Below, one piece after another: positions 30,080 to 30,483 of a stretch of 30,483 bases of DNA; position 1 is the first letter of the stretch; each line of letters opens with the position of its first letter. The notes under the pieces are model-generated. The model worked only from the letters and a program-made list of their open reading frames with translations, did no database searches and was not told the origin of the DNA. The position numbers were made by a program, and so were the translations under genes. This stretch comes from JBGPHT01 sp041484525. GTDB taxonomy: Bacteria > Acidobacteriota > Terriglobia > Bryobacterales > Bryobacteraceae. The stretch covers positions 1 through 30,483 of the forward strand of contig JBGPHT010000092.1 of the NCBI GenBank assembly GCA_041484525.1. Direction: 5' to 3'.

Positions 30080-30307
30080 ATGCACCCGGATACGATCAAG
30101 GATCTTTTCCGCAACGAAACCCAAGGCGTCCTCCGAATTGGCAACAAACGGTCAACACGATACAAGAGGGCCAAGACCACAGAGCGATACAGCGAATCAG
30201 CGATACAGCGCTTGATTCGCCGTTTGGAGGCTGGTGAAGATCCCCATTTATTTATCCAGCCGCCTGACAATCGCAAACCAAAAACCAACGCCGTCACAGA
30301 GACTTGA
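30080..30307 (+). CDS. Small helix-turn-helix (excisionase/MerR-like) DNA-binding protein, front probably broken
   Basis: From the ATG at 30080, 75 residues: MHPDTIKDLFRNETQGVLRI, then a basic region (GNKRSTRYKRAKTTERYSES) and a helix (AIQRLIRRLEAGED). The same frame is open upstream without ATG, GTG or TTG and reads EQYYTGRQVGRRLEMHPDTI, the missing first half of a MerR/excisionase-like helix-turn-helix. An ATG at 30036 lies in another frame, and one lost base would join it to this frame. So the gene is likely frameshifted at codon 2, and the 75-residue product is the remaining part. It sits between a recombinase remnant and a transposase start, as expected for a decayed mobile element. Confidence 0.5.
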   Translation: MHPDTIKDLFRNETQGVLRIGNKRSTRYKRAKTTERYSESAIQRLIRRLEAGEDPHLFIQPPDNRKPKTNAVTET

Positions 30308-30322
30308 ACTCTCAATGACGGC
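30290..30322 (+). terminator. Hairpin at the end of the small DNA-binding gene
   Basis: GCCGTCA (30290-30296) pairs perfectly with TGACGGC (30316-30322), with a smaller AGAG/CTCT stem inside, followed by TTTG. It spans the stop codon at 30305-30307. The T tract is short, so it may be a weak terminator or simply a stem-loop. Confidence 0.4.
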
Positions 30323-30413
30323 TTTGCTGCGTTTCGAGTAACCAGCAGCCTGTGGTAATAGTCGCGAAAACATGTGACCTAGCGAATGTTCTGGGCGTCT
30401 ATACTGCATGGCC

Positions 30414-30483
30414 ATGGGAACCCGCAAGAAACGGGAGCGACAGGAAGATCTCTGGGTCGTCAGCAGCGAGGTCGTGGGCACGC
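30414..30483 (+). mobile_element. Start of a transposase gene (IS1182-like), cut by the window edge
   Basis: ATG at 30414 (or the in-frame ATG at 30408) opens MGTRKKRERQEDLWVVSSEV, which resembles the highly basic start of IS1182-type transposases (R-K-x-R-x-RQ-x-x-LWV). Only 23 codons lie inside the window. The stretch 30345-30400 before it may hold the left end of the insertion sequence, but no terminal inverted repeat can be confirmed without the other end. Confidence 0.45.

Noticed and set aside
30290..30322. tRNA-like segment (AGAGACTTGAACTCTC resembles a T-arm on the minus strand)
   Set aside because: The rest of a cloverleaf (anticodon arm, D arm, acceptor complement) is missing; the signal is explained by a simple stem-loop.
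1..30483. CRISPR arrays, rRNA and tRNA genes
   Set aside because: No evenly spaced repeats and no recognisable structural RNA sequence were found on either strand.

Overview
This window is high-GC bacterial DNA that looks like Acidobacteriota, most likely a Solibacter/Bryobacter-type genome. The clues are a secreted TIGR03437-type protein, a very large Oar-like TonB-dependent receptor with an N-terminal carboxypeptidase-regulatory domain, remnants of an ADOP-type (acidobacterial duplicated orphan permease) MacB/FtsX permease, of an M56 (BlaR1-like) peptidase and of a Ser/Thr kinase, plus ThuA and PQQ-propeller proteins. No rRNA, tRNA or CRISPR array was seen. The taxonomic call is an inference from gene content.

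Layout. (1) 1-3688: a secreted S9/DPP-IV-type peptidase that runs off the left edge, then a small TIGR03437 secreted protein. (2) 3736-17045: an exopolysaccharide / O-antigen-like locus. It has a WaaL/Wzy-type ligase with TPRs, a divergent Wzz-Wzy-glycosyltransferase operon with overlapping stops and starts, a nucleotidyltransferase-MFS fusion, the Oar-like receptor, an HPr-kinase-like P-loop protein and a second GT4 glycosyltransferase. A long perfect palindrome separates the kinase gene from the receptor gene, and a hairpin element sits in frame inside the first glycosyltransferase. (3) 17106-19612: an envelope-stress style cassette of a LiaF-like membrane protein, a LytS-type histidine kinase and a convergent, 3'-overlapping LytTR regulator. 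(4) 19697-24822: small genes (a helical hypothetical, a CarD regulator with a clear terminator and promoter, a double zinc-ribbon/GYF membrane protein, a secreted esterase and its downstream hypothetical) mixed with several broken genes. (5) 24922-28218: a three-gene operon of a sugar 3-epimerase-like TIM barrel, a periplasmic PQQ propeller and a ThuA protein, probably for sugar conversion outside or at the envelope. (6) 28219-30483: a lower-GC accessory end with a gene-poor gap, a PEP-CTERM secreted protein, a collapsed serine recombinase, a DNA-binding gene broken at its start, and the first codons of a transposase.

How it fits together. The polysaccharide genes supply chain-length control, polymerase/ligase activity and sugar transfer. 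The PEP-CTERM protein implies that the cell has an exosortase system, which usually occurs with EPS export. The HPr-kinase-like protein and the nucleotidyltransferase-MFS fusion, on the same strand around the Oar receptor, are the part of the window with the least obvious function and the best candidate for an undescribed system.
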